From NCBI RefSeq assembly GCF_004833285.1, contig NZ_STFG01000025.1, positions 1 to 44,563 on the forward strand: a stretch of DNA of 44,563 nucleotides. The letters run 5' to 3'. The notes under the pieces are model-generated. The model was not told the DNA's origin. It ran no database searches and saw nothing but the letters and a program-made list of their open reading frames with translations. Position 1 is the stretch's first letter. Each line of letters begins with the position of its first letter. This document shows positions 34,234 through 43,154 of this stretch, one piece after another. Source of the DNA: Lampropedia puyangensis (lineage in GTDB: Bacteria; Pseudomonadota; Gammaproteobacteria; Burkholderiales; Burkholderiaceae_C). The position numbers and the translations under genes are program-made.

Positions 34234-35451
34234 ATGACCTCTTCTTTTCGCTTATTTCCACTTCTATTTGCTGCATTGGTTGGCTCGATGGCCATGATGG
34301 CATACGTCGCCATCATTGGACCGGTTGTGCGCGAGTTAGGAATTCCAGAAATAGTGGCTGGTATTTCCATGGCTGTGGGCGGCATTTTCTGGATGCTCAT
34401 GGCAAGACCTTGGGGTCGCGTCAGCGATATGAAAGGGCGTAAACCGGTCTTACTTATTGGTCTAGGCGTTTTTTCACTAGCCTACGCAGCATTGGCTGTT
34501 TTTGTTGATGTGGCGCTAAGCAATACCTTCAGCGTGGTGTTGATTGCTTCAGTACTGATCATCGCACGTACGCTGATCGGAGCCTTTTATGCAGCAGTAC
34601 CCCCGACTGCTGCCGCAACGATTGCAGATCACACGCCTCCTGCCGGACGCCAGCAGGTCATGGCCAAATTGGGTTCAGCCAACGCTCTAGGTATCGTGGC
34701 AGGGCCAGCTATCGTGAGTTTGGTAAGTGCACAAGGTCTGCACTGGGGGTTTTATGCAACGGCCCTACTGCCTCTACTAGGATTCATTGCCATTGCTTTT
34801 TTTCTGCCTAATGGAATACCGCCACAACCAGCCACGGAGAAAAGCACAGAAGCCCCTTCGCAGCAACGCCTGAACAAACTCCCTTTATTCGATCCGCGCT
34901 TGCGTTTAGCAATGTTCACTGCCTTTGTAGCCATGATGGGAGTGTCGATCGCACAAGTTTCCGTTGGTTTTTTTGCGATGGATCGTCTTGGCCTTAATGC
35001 CGACCAAGGTGCTAGAGCAGCAGGCCATGCCCTTACCTGTGTTGGGATTGCGTTGATGCTGTCACAACAGTGCGTCATCCGCCTCAAAGGAATTTCCTTG
35101 AACCAATGGGTCGTCGTTGGTGCGGTAGTTTCAGCACTTGGTTTTGGCAGCGTTCTGGTGATTCACCATGCCTGGGCACTGCTGATTGCGTATGGTGTTG
35201 GCGCTTTCGGAATGGGCTTTATTTTTCCATCATTTCAGGCCATGGCTGCCAATGGCGTTCAAGCACACGAACAAGGTGCTGCGGCAGGCAACGTTTCTGC
35301 GGCACAAGGCTTAGGCATGGTACTTGGCCCCATGATTGGTACGGCTCTGTACACGTGGGCGCCCGTAGCGCCCTACGCATGGGTCGCAGGCACGTTGGTC
35401 GCACTCGCCATTGCCGTGCAGTACCATGCTGCGAACAATTTACAAAAGTGA
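34234..35451 (+). CDS. MFS transporter (possible siderophore or drug exporter)
   Basis: A 405-residue major facilitator protein with 12 predicted helices. The loop between helices two and three, ARPWGRVSDMKGRKPVLLIG, is the MFS A-motif, and motif C-like Gly/Pro residues occur in LGIVAGPAIVSLV, which points to an exporter. No ribosome site is visible before ATG 34234. The next gene, 109 bp on in the same direction, is an aryl-acid adenylating enzyme of siderophore type, so export of a catecholate or a related aryl compound is possible (inference). A weak Fur-box-like stretch (11 of 19 by eye) lies at about 34155-34175. Confidence 0.85.
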   Translation: MTSSFRLFPLLFAALVGSMAMMAYVAIIGPVVRELGIPEIVAGISMAVGGIFWMLMARPWGRVSDMKGRKPVLLIGLGVFSLAYAALAVFVDVALSNTFSVVLIASVLIIARTLIGAFYAAVPPTAAATIADHTPPAGRQQVMAKLGSANALGIVAGPAIVSLVSAQGLHWGFYATALLPLLGFIAIAFFLPNGIPPQPATEKSTEAPSQQRLNKLPLFDPRLRLAMFTAFVAMMGVSIAQVSVGFFAMDRLGLNADQGARAAGHALTCVGIALMLSQQCVIRLKGISLNQWVVVGAVVSALGFGSVLVIHHAWALLIAYGVGAFGMGFIFPSFQAMAANGVQAHEQGAAAGNVSAAQGLGMVLGPMIGTALYTWAPVAPYAWVAGTLVALAIAVQYHAANNLQK

Positions 35452-35560
35452 CGCCCTATAAGGCGATCTCAAATCTAAAAACCCAGGATCAGTTCAGCTT
35501 ATAAGCTTCACGTAGTGGGCAGTTTTTATAGCCCGATCTTTTAACCAGATTGTTTCTTCT

Positions 35561-37234
35561 ATGTCTACCGACCAATTAGCAGCACCGCGTCACCAGCATC
35601 CCCTGAAACAAGAGTGGCCAGCAGCACTGGCGCAACGCTATCGTGAGGCTGGCTATTGGCGCGGTGAAACCATGACCGGTTTTTTACGCCACAACGCCGC
35701 CCAATTTGCACACCAGACCGCTATCGCAGGCCTCATCAATGGTCAATGGACGCGTTGGACTTACGCCCAATTTTGGGAAAAGGTAGAGACTGCAGCAGCT
35801 GGCTTCTTGGCGCTGGGATTGCAAGCAGGTGATCGCGTGGTCGTACAAATTGGTAATGTGCCGCAGTTCTACAGTGCCGTGTTCGGTTTGTTCCGCGCTG
35901 GCTTGATTCCTGTATACGCCCTGCCTGCCCATCGTCTAACAGAAATCCAGCATTTCGCGACCAAGGCAGAAGCCTCTGCCTACATCGTTTTACAGCACTA
36001 CGAGCAATTCGATTACCGAACACTTGCCCGCGAGGCCCTTGTACATTGCCCCACGTTGCAACATGCCATTGTCATTGGTGAAGATTGCCAGGAATTCTGC
36101 GCCTTTAACGACTTTGAGCCTAACGCAAGCTTACTGCCAACCAACGATGCAGACCCACAAGCTGTGGCCTTCCTGCAAATTTCTGGTGGAAGCACGGGCT
36201 TGTCGAAGTTAATCCCGCGCACACACGACGATTACATCTACAGCTTCAGGGCCAGCAATGAGATCTGCAACATCACGGCAAACAGCGTGTACATGGTGGC
36301 CCTGCCCGCGGCACACAACTTTCCCATGAGTTCACCGGGTGCTTTTGGTGCGCTGTATGCAGGTGCAACTGTAGTTCTGAGTCCAACACCATCACCTGAG
36401 ACCGCATTCCCTCTTATTGCGCAGGAAAAAGTCACCGCGGTGGGCTTGGTGCCACCATTGGCGCTACTGTGGTCGCAAGCGGCGCAAACCACGACACACG
36501 ATCTTTCGAGCCTGCAAGTTGTTCAGGTAGGCGGCGCGAAACTGACCCCGGAAGCTGCCAAACGTGTGCTCGCAGGCCTCAAGTGTCAACTCCAGCAAGT
36601 ATTTGGGATGGCCGAAGGCCTTGTTAACTACACACGATTGAACGATTCCGAGGAAGTTATCGTAGGTACTCAAGGTCGTCCAATCAGTCCGGCAGATGAA
36701 GTCTTGGTTGTGGACGACCACGGCCATCCACTGGACTCAGGTCAAACCGGTTACTTGCTCACCCGCGGCCCCTATACGTTACGCGCCTACCACAACGATG
36801 ACGCGGCCAACGCCCGAAGTTTCACAGAAGATGGTTTTTACCGAACCGGTGATGTGGTTCTGCGCACGCCTGAAGGATATTTGATTGTCCAAGGGCGCGC
36901 GACCGACCACATTAACCGCGCAGGCGAAAAAATCTCAGCAGAAGAAATCGAAGACCACTTACTCGCTCACCCGCAGGTTTTTGATGCCACGGTGGTTTCT
37001 ATTCCCGATGAGTTCTTGGGCGAACGCAGCTGTGCCTTCATCATCGCCAAGCCCAATCAAAGGCCACGCGCCATTGAGCTAAAACAATGGTTTAAGACAC
37101 GAGATGTTGCTGCTTTTAAAATCCCCGACCAAATTGTTTTCGTCGATTCTTTTGGCACTACTGCTGTAGGAAAAACCAGTCGAAAAGAACTGCGTGCCCA
37201 ATTGCGCCAACGTTTGCTGGCGCAAGAGAAGTAA
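35561..37234 (+). CDS. Aryl-acid adenylating enzyme (2,3-dihydroxybenzoate--AMP ligase-like, EntE/DhbE)
   Basis: A 557-residue stand-alone adenylation enzyme of the ANL family. The ATP motif LQISGGSTGLSKLIPR lies at 205-220, and the aryl-acid pocket motif AHNFPMSSPG (251-260) matches EntE and DhbE; by position Asn253 and Ser258 correspond to the residues that in DhbE favour 2,3-dihydroxybenzoate over salicylate. QVFGMAEGLVNYTRL (346-360) and the C-terminal Lys in TTAVGKTSRKELR follow. Such enzymes activate the acid and load it on an aryl-carrier domain. No DHB synthesis genes, carrier protein or NRPS lie nearby. No ribosome site precedes ATG 35561. It is tandem with the MFS gene. Confidence 0.88.
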   Translation: MSTDQLAAPRHQHPLKQEWPAALAQRYREAGYWRGETMTGFLRHNAAQFAHQTAIAGLINGQWTRWTYAQFWEKVETAAAGFLALGLQAGDRVVVQIGNVPQFYSAVFGLFRAGLIPVYALPAHRLTEIQHFATKAEASAYIVLQHYEQFDYRTLAREALVHCPTLQHAIVIGEDCQEFCAFNDFEPNASLLPTNDADPQAVAFLQISGGSTGLSKLIPRTHDDYIYSFRASNEICNITANSVYMVALPAAHNFPMSSPGAFGALYAGATVVLSPTPSPETAFPLIAQEKVTAVGLVPPLALLWSQAAQTTTHDLSSLQVVQVGGAKLTPEAAKRVLAGLKCQLQQVFGMAEGLVNYTRLNDSEEVIVGTQGRPISPADEVLVVDDHGHPLDSGQTGYLLTRGPYTLRAYHNDDAANARSFTEDGFYRTGDVVLRTPEGYLIVQGRATDHINRAGEKISAEEIEDHLLAHPQVFDATVVSIPDEFLGERSCAFIIAKPNQRPRAIELKQWFKTRDVAAFKIPDQIVFVDSFGTTAVGKTSRKELRAQLRQRLLAQEK

Positions 37235-37274
37235 AGGCCTTGCGGGTTTATTCACCAGAAACCGCGTCTGTTAG

Positions 37275-38276
37275 CTAACGATGGGCGCTAAACCAAGCCT
37301 TAGCCGCCTCAATATCCTTGGAAATCCCTTGCGTTAACGCTTGCAAATCTGGGTACTTCAACTCGTCGTGTAACTTCTCCAAAAGCTCCACTCGAATCGT
37401 TTTGCCGTAGCCCCCCTCTTGACCAAGCCAGGTTGGCCATTCCAAGCAATGGGTTTCTAAAAGAACACGACCACCATTCACGTCATTGGAATCAAGTGAT
37501 GGGCGAACGCCCATATTCGCAACCCCAGGCAAGGGGCGATCTGCCAGCCCATGGACTTGCACCACAAAGATGCCGCTGGCAGCAGGCTTCCAATGCTTGA
37601 AATGCAGGTTCAACGTACGGAAACCGTCAGTGGCTGAACTGCCACTTGCGCCCAACTGTCGTCCCAACTTTCTTCCGTGCAACACATGGCCGCTGACTGC
37701 ATAAGGCCTGCCAAGCAGTTTCGCGGCATCTTGCATACGCCCTTCTTGCAACGCCTTTCGCACCTCTGAGCTTGATACACGAACACCATGCACTTCGTAG
37801 CTGTTCATGCGTGCAACATCAAAACCCAATTGCCGTCCCATGGCATCAAGTAGCTGATAATCCCCTGCTCGATTTTTGCCAAAACGAAAATCATCGCCAA
37901 CAAGCACATAGCGCGCACCAAGCGCTTGAACCAACACGTTTTGAACAAACTCTTCTGGCTCTTGATTGGCCAACTGCGCCCCAAATGGCAAAATCACTGT
38001 TTGTTCAACCTGATTGTCAGCAAGGTCCATGAGCTTGTCGCGAACAGTTCCTACGCGCGCAGGAGCCAGTTCTGGCTTGTGCAGTAACTTGGCAAAGTAA
38101 TCGCGCGGATGCGGCTCAAACGTCAGCACACAGCTCGTAACACCACGGTTAGCAGCTTCGTTGCGCAGCAATGCCAGCATGGCCTGATGGCCTCGATGAA
38201 CACCGTCAAAATTACCAATCGTGATGGCGCTGGCTGGTGCCAGTGTCTGGTGGTGGAGTCCTAAAAAAGTTCGCAT
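37275..38276 (-). CDS. ribF: Bifunctional riboflavin kinase/FAD synthetase
   Basis: Makes FMN and then FAD from riboflavin. The 333-residue protein has an N-terminal nucleotidyltransferase domain (GNFDGVHRGHQAML at 21-34, FEPHPRDYF, VGDDFRFGKNRAGD, and VSSSEVRKALQEGRM) and a C-terminal riboflavin kinase domain (from about 190: GRPYAVSGHVLHGRKLGRQL, GVANMGVRPS, and the catalytic Glu in VLLETHCLEW). The kinase domain contains a short insertion (GASGSSATDGFR) between the first strands. It faces the EntE-like gene convergently with 40 bp between them. No clear ribosome site is seen before 38276. Confidence 0.96.
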   Translation of the reverse strand: MRTFLGLHHQTLAPASAITIGNFDGVHRGHQAMLALLRNEAANRGVTSCVLTFEPHPRDYFAKLLHKPELAPARVGTVRDKLMDLADNQVEQTVILPFGAQLANQEPEEFVQNVLVQALGARYVLVGDDFRFGKNRAGDYQLLDAMGRQLGFDVARMNSYEVHGVRVSSSEVRKALQEGRMQDAAKLLGRPYAVSGHVLHGRKLGRQLGASGSSATDGFRTLNLHFKHWKPAASGIFVVQVHGLADRPLPGVANMGVRPSLDSNDVNGGRVLLETHCLEWPTWLGQEGGYGKTIRVELLEKLHDELKYPDLQALTQGISKDIEAAKAWFSAHR

Positions 38277-38354
38277 GGCACGTGAGCGCTAGAGGGCAAG
38301 AAAGTCAGGGACTGCAATATTCACAAGAACCTGCTGCAGTCCATCCTGATCGAA

Positions 38355-39680
38355 TCAGCGGCCTTTTTGCGCCGTGACGACAAAGCCCTTGACAGGCTCA
38401 CCCGCCTCAAAACGTAGCGTCTTCTCTTCTATGCGAGCCATCGCATAACCGGCTAGTTCCAAAAGTGACTCCAAATACGCACGAGTGTGTGCATAACGGC
38501 CATTGGCCTGCAAAACATAGCCTTGCTCTGCCTCTTCTGCCACCTCGGTGGAGAAAAAGAAAAAGCCATCTGATTGCAAGATCCGGTGCACATTGCCCAA
38601 GACAGGCTCCAAATCGCCTACGTAAGGGAATACATCCAACGCCGTAATGACTTCGTACAAATTCGCAGGTGTATCACGCACAGCATCCAGAATATTGACG
38701 GTGTGAATTTTGTGGTAAATGCCATGACGCGCCGCTTGTTCGGCCATTTTCGTTGATGCATCAACACCGACGACCCAGCCATTGACTTTGCCCAAATACA
38801 CACCAAGAAGGCCACTTCCACAGCCCAAATCCAACAAATTGAAGGTACGGTCAGGGAATATTCCAACAATTTTTTCTGCAATCTGCTTGGGCAATTCGTA
38901 GCGCAATACGCGCACCATATGCAAATCGTATTGTTGTGCCATGCCATCGAACAACTCACGTTGCAACTCAACCGGCTGTGTTGCAGGGGTTTGGCCTGCA
39001 ACCACTTGGGCATAGTATTGGTAAACCGGATGCTCTGGGGCGTGTGCCAGCAGTTGTGCAATGTCTTCTTGAGCTTTAGCCGGCTGGCCAAGCTGAACCC
39101 AGGCATTGAGCCGCCCGTAATAGGCTTGTATCTGCTGGGGATCTATTGCAATCAATTGCGTCCATGTTTGCAGTGCTTTTTCATATTGCTTGCTGAAATA
39201 ATAGGTTCGCCCTAAATTCATCAGCAGTACGGGATCATTGGGATACACCTCCAACGCCCGTTGGGTATATGCAATTGCTTTTGCAGAATCGCCACAGCGG
39301 GTCGCAATGTCAATGACGCCAGCTAAAGCCAGCTTTTCTTTGGATTCTAGTGCGAAGATTTTTTCAGCTTGTGCCAAAGCAGGAGCGTACTTGTCCAGAC
39401 GCGCCAAAAGCAATCCGTACTCTAGTTGGGCAGGCCACCATTGGGGCGTCAAGGCCACGGCGTGTTCTGCCGCCTCAATGGCACTGGCAGGATGGCCTTG
39501 TTGCTCTGCCAATTTAGCACCCAACATGAAAATCCGGGGATCTTGCGTGGTGTTTTTCTGAGCAAGGTTCAGCAATTTGGCCACGTCCTCCAACTTACCC
39601 TGTGCCAGCAATTGGTAGGCTTGATTAATCAGCGGATCGTTGGCAGAAATTTTATTGGATAGGCTAGCGTTTTGTGTCAT
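38355..39680 (-). CDS. TPR-repeat protein fused to a SAM-dependent methyltransferase
   Basis: A 441-residue, two-part protein. Residues about 16-230 form five or six tetratricopeptide-like helical repeats (for example NLGRTYYFSKQYEKALQTWT). Residues about 240-440 are a class I methyltransferase: motif I NLLDLGCGSGLLGVYLG (281-297), GVDASTKMAEQAA for the acidic residue after strand two, and VITALDVFPYVGDLE. Fusions of this kind are known in proteobacteria, but the substrate is unknown; TPR units may recruit a protein target. The start at 39680 has no strong ribosome site. It stands alone between ribF and the acyl-CoA dehydrogenase operon on the same strand. Confidence 0.85.
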   Translation of the reverse strand: MTQNASLSNKISANDPLINQAYQLLAQGKLEDVAKLLNLAQKNTTQDPRIFMLGAKLAEQQGHPASAIEAAEHAVALTPQWWPAQLEYGLLLARLDKYAPALAQAEKIFALESKEKLALAGVIDIATRCGDSAKAIAYTQRALEVYPNDPVLLMNLGRTYYFSKQYEKALQTWTQLIAIDPQQIQAYYGRLNAWVQLGQPAKAQEDIAQLLAHAPEHPVYQYYAQVVAGQTPATQPVELQRELFDGMAQQYDLHMVRVLRYELPKQIAEKIVGIFPDRTFNLLDLGCGSGLLGVYLGKVNGWVVGVDASTKMAEQAARHGIYHKIHTVNILDAVRDTPANLYEVITALDVFPYVGDLEPVLGNVHRILQSDGFFFFSTEVAEEAEQGYVLQANGRYAHTRAYLESLLELAGYAMARIEEKTLRFEAGEPVKGFVVTAQKGR

Positions 39681-39785
39681 GAATCAGGTCTGTCCGTTCG
39701 CGGAAAGACAGCATTATGAATGATGCATCTTTGCCTGAATGTGGCAGCTGAATAAACCGGCCTGCAACGCATCGCAATCGTGTTG

Positions 39786-39839
39786 CGCAAGCAAGGCCAC
39801 AAAGTGCGGTTAGCCAGCCTCCTTGTGGTCTTGCTTGCG
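39786..39839 (-). other. Long hairpin after the acyl-CoA dehydrogenase operon
   Basis: A 17-bp stem with a single G-U pair: CGCAAGCAAGGCCACAA (39786-39802) and its partner 39823-39839 around a 20-base loop, 20 bp downstream of the acyl-CoA dehydrogenase stop on the minus strand. No T run follows, so it may be a processing or mRNA-end structure more than an intrinsic terminator. Confidence 0.55.
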
Positions 39840-39858
39840 GCCCCTAAAACAACTCTTC

Positions 39859-40977
39859 TTATGCAGTGACTCCTGCAGTTGCCTGCATGTTCTCGCTGAT
39901 GATGCCGAGGTGGTACAGACTATCTCCCCATGTCATCTCGAGTTGTGTAAGTTTTTTGAAGTAGTGACTGCCAATGTATTCATCGGTTACCCCAATACCG
40001 CCATGTAACTGCACCGACTGCTGTCCCACATAACGCATGCTTTGCCCCAGTTGGTATTTCGCACGAGACAATGCAAGTTTGCGCTCAATGGCTACCGGCT
40101 CATCCAGTTTCAACCACGCGTAGTAATTCATGGAGCGGCCTAACTCCAATTGCATTTTCATGTCGGCCATTCGATGCCGCAATGCCTGAAAAGAGGCAAT
40201 TACTACACCAAACTGTTTGCGCTGATTTAAATACTCTGCCGTGAGCGCTACGGTCTGTTCCATAACGCCAACCCCTTCGGCGCACACGCTAGCCATACCA
40301 ATATAGGCGGCTTGTTGCAAAGCGTCATCCCCATCTTTTGTCAGCAATTGCGCAGGAGTATTCTCCAGCGTCAGCTCTGCCGCGCGACTCCCATCTTGGG
40401 TGATGTAAGCCTGAAGCTGTACACCTGCCGCCTGTCTTTCAACAATGAATAAAGCGGTTGCTCCAAGGTGTTGTGCGGGGACAATCCAGGCATCCGCACG
40501 ATCACCAATAGGCACCAGACTCTTTTGCCCTGTGAGAAGGTAACCGCCTTCTTTTTCTACCGCCTGGGTCGCTGCAGGCGCCAAACGATAACGTGCGCCC
40601 CGCTCCATGTGGGCAAGCGCAATGACTGACTCCCCTGCAATCAATGGGCCAAGCCAAGTTTCCTTAACCTCTGGAGATGCATGTTTGACCAAAAACTGCG
40701 TTGCAATCAACGCTTGCACATAGGGCTCTAATACCAAACCTTTGCCCAACTCCTCCAAAACCACCATGGATTCCACAGCGCCCATACCCAAACCACCGTC
40801 GGCCTCAGGCACCGTTAATCCCATTAAGCCCAATTCCGCTAACTCGCCCCACACTTGGCGGTCAAATCCGCCATTGGCAACAATCGTTTTGCGGCGCTCA
40901 AAGGTGTAAGCTTTCTCTACCCACTTGTGTACGGCTTCGCGCAATTGCGTTTGCTCATCTGTGAAATCGAAGTCCAT
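39859..40977 (-). CDS. Acyl-CoA dehydrogenase, small partner (PimD-like)
   Basis: A 372-residue flavoprotein of the acyl-CoA dehydrogenase fold: helical N-domain (FDFTDEQTQLREAVHKWV), middle beta domain and C-terminal helices with RKQFGVVIASFQALRHRMAD and QLHGGIGVTDEY. The middle domain lacks the usual SEPxAGSD and WITN patterns (it reads HMERGARYRLAP and TGQKSLVPIGDRAD), a sign of a divergent partner subunit. The start follows AAGGAGA. It lies 51 bp after a larger acyl-CoA dehydrogenase gene; together they resemble the pimeloyl-CoA dehydrogenase PimC/PimD pair, or steroid-type heteromeric enzymes. The substrate is unknown. Confidence 0.87.
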   Translation of the reverse strand: MDFDFTDEQTQLREAVHKWVEKAYTFERRKTIVANGGFDRQVWGELAELGLMGLTVPEADGGLGMGAVESMVVLEELGKGLVLEPYVQALIATQFLVKHASPEVKETWLGPLIAGESVIALAHMERGARYRLAPAATQAVEKEGGYLLTGQKSLVPIGDRADAWIVPAQHLGATALFIVERQAAGVQLQAYITQDGSRAAELTLENTPAQLLTKDGDDALQQAAYIGMASVCAEGVGVMEQTVALTAEYLNQRKQFGVVIASFQALRHRMADMKMQLELGRSMNYYAWLKLDEPVAIERKLALSRAKYQLGQSMRYVGQQSVQLHGGIGVTDEYIGSHYFKKLTQLEMTWGDSLYHLGIISENMQATAGVTA

Positions 40978-41028
40978 CGATTGTCTCCTTCGCTCAATAT
41001 TGATCTTGTCTAGTAAAGAGGCTAAATA

Positions 41029-42210
41029 TCAGCCCAGCACCGTTTGGGCCACGATGTTGCGCTGCACTTCATTGGATCCACCGTAAATGGTGGTTTTGCG
41101 GTAATTAAAGTACGTTGAAGCGAGTACAGAGACCGTAGCATCCCCACCGGGGAAATCGCCTTGCCAACCTGCACTCATGGCCTCTTCAATAAAGGGCAAG
41201 CTATAGGGGCCCGCTGCCAACATAAGCAACTCCGAGTAGCGCTGTTGAATTTCACTGCCTTTGATTTTCAAAAGACCGGCAATATCCAATGGATTGCGTC
41301 CCGACGACACAGCCGAAAGCACACGTAGCACTAACATTTCCAGTGCGACGATATCCACTTCCAGTTTGGCGATTTCGTCGCGACAACGCACGTCTTCCCA
41401 CAAGCCCTGTACTTGTGCAACACGTTTAAGTCGCTCCAACTCACGTTTGGAACGATTCACGTCTGCAATATTGGTGCGTTCATGACTCAACAGGTGTTTG
41501 GCATAGGTCCAGCCTTGGTTTTCTTCACCAATCAGGTTCTCTGCAGGCACTTTGACGTTGTCAAAAAACACTTCATTGACTTCGCACTCACCATCAAGCA
41601 ACTTGATAGGACGAACTGTAACGCCAGGCGTTTTCATGTCGATCAGCAAAAAGGAAATGCCCGTTTGAGGCTTACCTTCTGAGCTGGTGCGCACCAAACA
41701 AAAAATCCAATCGCCGTATTGGCCCAAAGTCGTCCAAGTTTTTTGACCATTGACAATGTAATGATCGCCTACCCGTTCGGCCTTGGTTTTGAGTGACGCT
41801 AAATCAGAGCCTGAGCCCGGCTCGCTATACCCTTGGCTCCACCACACTTCACCACTGGCTATACTAGGCAAGAAGCGTTTTTGCTGCTCCTCGTTGCCAT
41901 AGGCCATGATGACAGGGGCCACCATCACCGGGCCAAATGGAATGATACGAGGAGCGCCTGCCAAAGCACACTCCTCTTCAAACAAATGTCTCTCAACCGC
42001 ATTCCAGCCAGGGCCGCCAAACGCCGCAGGCCAACCGTAGGCCAACCACCCTTTTTTGCCCAAAATCTTGGCCCAACCTTGTAGGTCATCGCGAGTCAGA
42101 CGCAAATTGTTGTGGACTTTGTAGGCCACCTCTTGCGGTAAATGCGCCTGTACCCATTGCCTGACCTCTTGCCGAAATGCCTGCTCTTGTGGCGTGTAAT
42201 TCAAATCCAT
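41029..42210 (-). CDS. Acyl-CoA dehydrogenase, large partner (PimC-like)
   Basis: A 393-residue acyl-CoA dehydrogenase with the N-domain MDLNYTPQEQAFRQEVRQWV, the flavin/substrate motif GYSEPGSGSDLASLKT and NGQKTWTT, and a C-terminus with TTIYGGSNEVQRNIVAQTVLG. It keeps the complete set of FAD-binding features, unlike its partner. The start at 42210 follows GAGGCCAT; an upstream frame to 42246 is possible but lacks support. It is the first gene of the operon. With aceA in the same window it fits beta-oxidation of acyl or dicarboxylic acids, feeding acetyl-CoA to the glyoxylate shunt (inference). Confidence 0.9.
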   Translation of the reverse strand: MDLNYTPQEQAFRQEVRQWVQAHLPQEVAYKVHNNLRLTRDDLQGWAKILGKKGWLAYGWPAAFGGPGWNAVERHLFEEECALAGAPRIIPFGPVMVAPVIMAYGNEEQQKRFLPSIASGEVWWSQGYSEPGSGSDLASLKTKAERVGDHYIVNGQKTWTTLGQYGDWIFCLVRTSSEGKPQTGISFLLIDMKTPGVTVRPIKLLDGECEVNEVFFDNVKVPAENLIGEENQGWTYAKHLLSHERTNIADVNRSKRELERLKRVAQVQGLWEDVRCRDEIAKLEVDIVALEMLVLRVLSAVSSGRNPLDIAGLLKIKGSEIQQRYSELLMLAAGPYSLPFIEEAMSAGWQGDFPGGDATVSVLASTYFNYRKTTIYGGSNEVQRNIVAQTVLG

Positions 42211-42518
42211 ATGGCCTCGTCGTCGTTGTCTCGTTGATGAAATCATGGTCGCTGCCGTTGACTGTGTCCGTCGACACCATCCGTAATCACCGCCATCGTT
42301 TGCGCCCCATTTGTCTCACCCGCAGGTGTACCACGCCAATGCGTGCATACATGTCCAACACGCGACTTCCAAGCCGAGTTCAAAGAAATACCGTCAGTGC
42401 TCAGCAGCCATGTCGTGCTATTTCAAAGCGGAATCAACAGCACTCGCAGAGTTGCTGGTTTTAGCGTACTTCAGACTGTCCCAATCAACGATGGGATCAG
42501 TGAGACAATACGCCCCTC
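42211..42518. other. Divergent intergenic region acyl-CoA dehydrogenase/purN
   Basis: About 310 bp with no credible gene. It holds the start regions of both flanking genes. A small stem GTGTC-CGTC-GACAC occurs at about 42262-42275. No promoter is clear. Confidence 0.4.
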
Positions 42519-43115
42519 ATGAAAAATATTGTGATTCTGATCTCTGGCACCGGCTCCAATATGGCTGCGTTGGTGCAAGCCCAGCAGCAGCGGCAATGGC
42601 AACAAAAATGGGGCGCACGCGTTGCCGCAGTCATCAGCAATCGTCCTGACGCTGCAGGCCTTCAATGGGCGCAAAACCAAGGCATAGAAACGCAAGTGGT
42701 AGACCACCAGCAATACCCAACCCGCGAAGACTTCGACCAGGATTTGGCTCGTGCCGTTGCCCATTACAGCCCTGCGCTGGTGGTACTTGCTGGCTTTATG
42801 CGCGTACTCACCGAAGGGTTTGTACGCCAGTTCGAGCATCGCCTTATCAATATCCACCCCTCATTACTGCCTGCTTTCGCCGGGCTGCACACGCACCAGC
42901 GCGCCATTGATGCTGGTTGCCGCATGGCAGGTGCGACTGTGCACTGGGTTACGCCAGAACTTGATGCAGGTCCAATCATTGACCAAGCTGCCGTTCCCAT
43001 TCTTGACGATGATGATGCAACAGCTTTAGCCGCTCGGGTCAGAACGCAAGAGCACCTCTTGTATCCGCGTGCAGTAGAGAAGATCCTTGCACAGCTTACC
43101 CCGCCAGCTTGCTAA
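42519..43115 (+). CDS. purN: Phosphoribosylglycinamide formyltransferase
   Basis: The third purine step: transfers a formyl group from 10-formyl-tetrahydrofolate to GAR. The 198-residue protein starts MKNIVILISGTGSNMAAL and has the catalytic block LINIHPSLLPAFAG (Asn and His) and the downstream Asp in VTPELDAGPIIDQAAVPI. The canonical loop AFPGLHTHQRAI-like stretch is intact. The length is usual. It is followed after 39 bp by an RNA methyltransferase gene in the same direction, probably one transcript. Confidence 0.95.
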   Translation: MKNIVILISGTGSNMAALVQAQQQRQWQQKWGARVAAVISNRPDAAGLQWAQNQGIETQVVDHQQYPTREDFDQDLARAVAHYSPALVVLAGFMRVLTEGFVRQFEHRLINIHPSLLPAFAGLHTHQRAIDAGCRMAGATVHWVTPELDAGPIIDQAAVPILDDDDATALAARVRTQEHLLYPRAVEKILAQLTPPAC

Positions 43116-43154
43116 TAGCCCATTGCCTTGCCCACTGATTACGACTGATCGCCC

